DNA from: Coriobacteriales bacterium | GTDB taxonomy: Bacteria; Actinomycetota; Coriobacteriia; Coriobacteriales; UBA8131 | Assembly: GCA_031254255.1 (NCBI GenBank) | Contig: JAIRUT010000068.1 | Location: 1-6,207, forward strand | Reading direction: 5' to 3' | Length of the DNA: 6,207 nt | Shown here: one piece after another, positions 5,963-6,207 of the stretch | Layout: each line of letters begins with the position of its first letter | Numbering within the stretch: position 1 is the first letter of the stretch | Notes under the pieces: model-generated | The model's database searches: none | What the model was told of the DNA's origin: nothing | What the model saw: the letters and a program-made list of their open reading frames with translations, nothing else | Translations under genes and position numbers: made by a program

Positions 5963-5993
5963 ATTGTAGCAGCTCGACCCTGCTCTTCAGCAA
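5963..5993 (-). promoter_or_regulatory. Possible promoter of the DUF1461 gene
   Basis: On the minus strand a -10-like TACAAT (5968-5963, 5 of 6 consensus bases) stands 19 bp after a TTGCTG (5993-5988). It would give a leader of about 50 nt before the ATG at 5902. The long spacer makes this tentative. I see no strong terminator in the rest of the truA-DUF1461 gap (5903-6033), so read-through from truA is also possible. Confidence 0.35.
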
Positions 5994-6033
5994 CCATGGT
6001 TCCTGCCAACGGCCAAACACCCCAACAACGCCC

Positions 6034-6207
6034 TCAGTAACGGACACGCCAGAAGGTCAGCCCTTTGGCTGGAGCTGTTTGTCCAGCAGCCTGCCGGTCA
6101 CGAGCCTCAAGCACCTCCCCTATCCAAGCGGGATCGCGTCTCCCTGATCCGACCTCGACCAATGATCCAACTATGATTCTGATCATAGAATGCAGGAAGG
6201 CGTTACC
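6034..6207 (-). CDS. truA: tRNA pseudouridine synthase A, C-terminal 57 residues (runs off the right edge)
   Basis: TruA converts uridines 38-40 in the anticodon arm of tRNAs to pseudouridine. The minus-strand frame enters at the window edge with [20 protein letters not shown], matching the conserved TruA segment FL(x)HMVRNIVGTLLEVG. It goes on with [17 protein letters not shown] and QTAPAKGL, then ends in VRY and TGA (6036-6034). In most TruA proteins this C-terminal stretch ends the same way, so the 3' end is intact. The N-terminal part with the catalytic Asp is outside the window. The residues HSMIRI replace the more common HMVRN, a mild change. In actinobacteria truA often follows rplQ, which may lie further right. 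Confidence 0.93.
   Translation of the reverse strand, partial: GNAFLHSMIRIIVGSLVEVGSGRRDPAWIGEVLEARDRQAAGQTAPAKGLTFWRVRY

Noticed and set aside
5255..5963. Plus-strand open frames opposite the DUF1461 gene.
   Set aside because: The minus-strand frame carries clear membrane helices and family motifs; the opposite frames give Gln-rich, unstructured products without ribosome sites.
5974..6033. Hairpin-like TGCT-GAAG-AGCA downstream of truA, considered as its terminator.
   Set aside because: A 4-bp stem without a U-tract is too weak to support the call.
6171..6188. Inverted repeat CTATGAT / ATCATAG with a 4-nt loop near the right edge.
   Set aside because: It lies inside the conserved truA coding segment (HSMIRI), which explains the bases; no regulatory context is visible.

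Overview
The window looks like a piece of an actinobacterial chromosome, most likely from Bifidobacteriaceae or a close relative with moderate GC. The assignment rests on the ABC-F ATPase, whose sequence style (second Walker B region DEPGNDMDTDM, then a DSWPGTLLMVSHDRYLMERV-like stretch) I associate with bifidobacteria. A DUF1461-type membrane protein lying just downstream of truA fits the same picture. This is recognition from memory, not a search.

Layout from left to right. Positions 1-803 (minus) hold the N-terminal 267 codons of an AT-rich major facilitator transporter that runs off the left edge. Positions 843-2777 (minus) encode a complete Uup-type ABC-F ATPase carrying an in-frame 5 x 12 bp repeat. 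Positions 2778-2969 form a divergent intergenic region with a plausible sigma70-type promoter overlapped by inverted and direct repeats. Positions 2970-3775 (plus) hold a two-gene type II toxin-antitoxin operon. Its toxin is a clear MazF/PemK RNase. Its antitoxin ends in a clear MazE-type toxin-binding tail but has an unrelated N-terminal domain in place of the usual AbrB fold. Positions 3896-4810 (plus) encode a Fic-domain protein fused to a C-terminal XRE helix-turn-helix, with glutamine where the catalytic Fic histidine is expected. Positions 4842-5267 (plus) hold a nitroreductase whose homology stops at about residue 94. From there the frame reads antisense through the end of the convergent gene. 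Positions 5111-5902 (minus) encode a DUF1461/TIGR01906-like integral membrane protein. Positions 6034-6207 (minus) are the last 57 codons of truA.

The outer genes (ABC-F ATPase, DUF1461 protein, truA) look like ordinary chromosomal genes. The stretch from about 2880 to 5145 looks accessory: two compact stress or regulatory modules (MazEF-like and Fic-HTH) on the plus strand, followed by a damaged nitroreductase joined end-to-end with the DUF1461 gene at a short tandem duplication. The most interesting item is the antitoxin at 2970-3446, which appears to be a MazE whose DNA-binding domain has been replaced by another globular domain.
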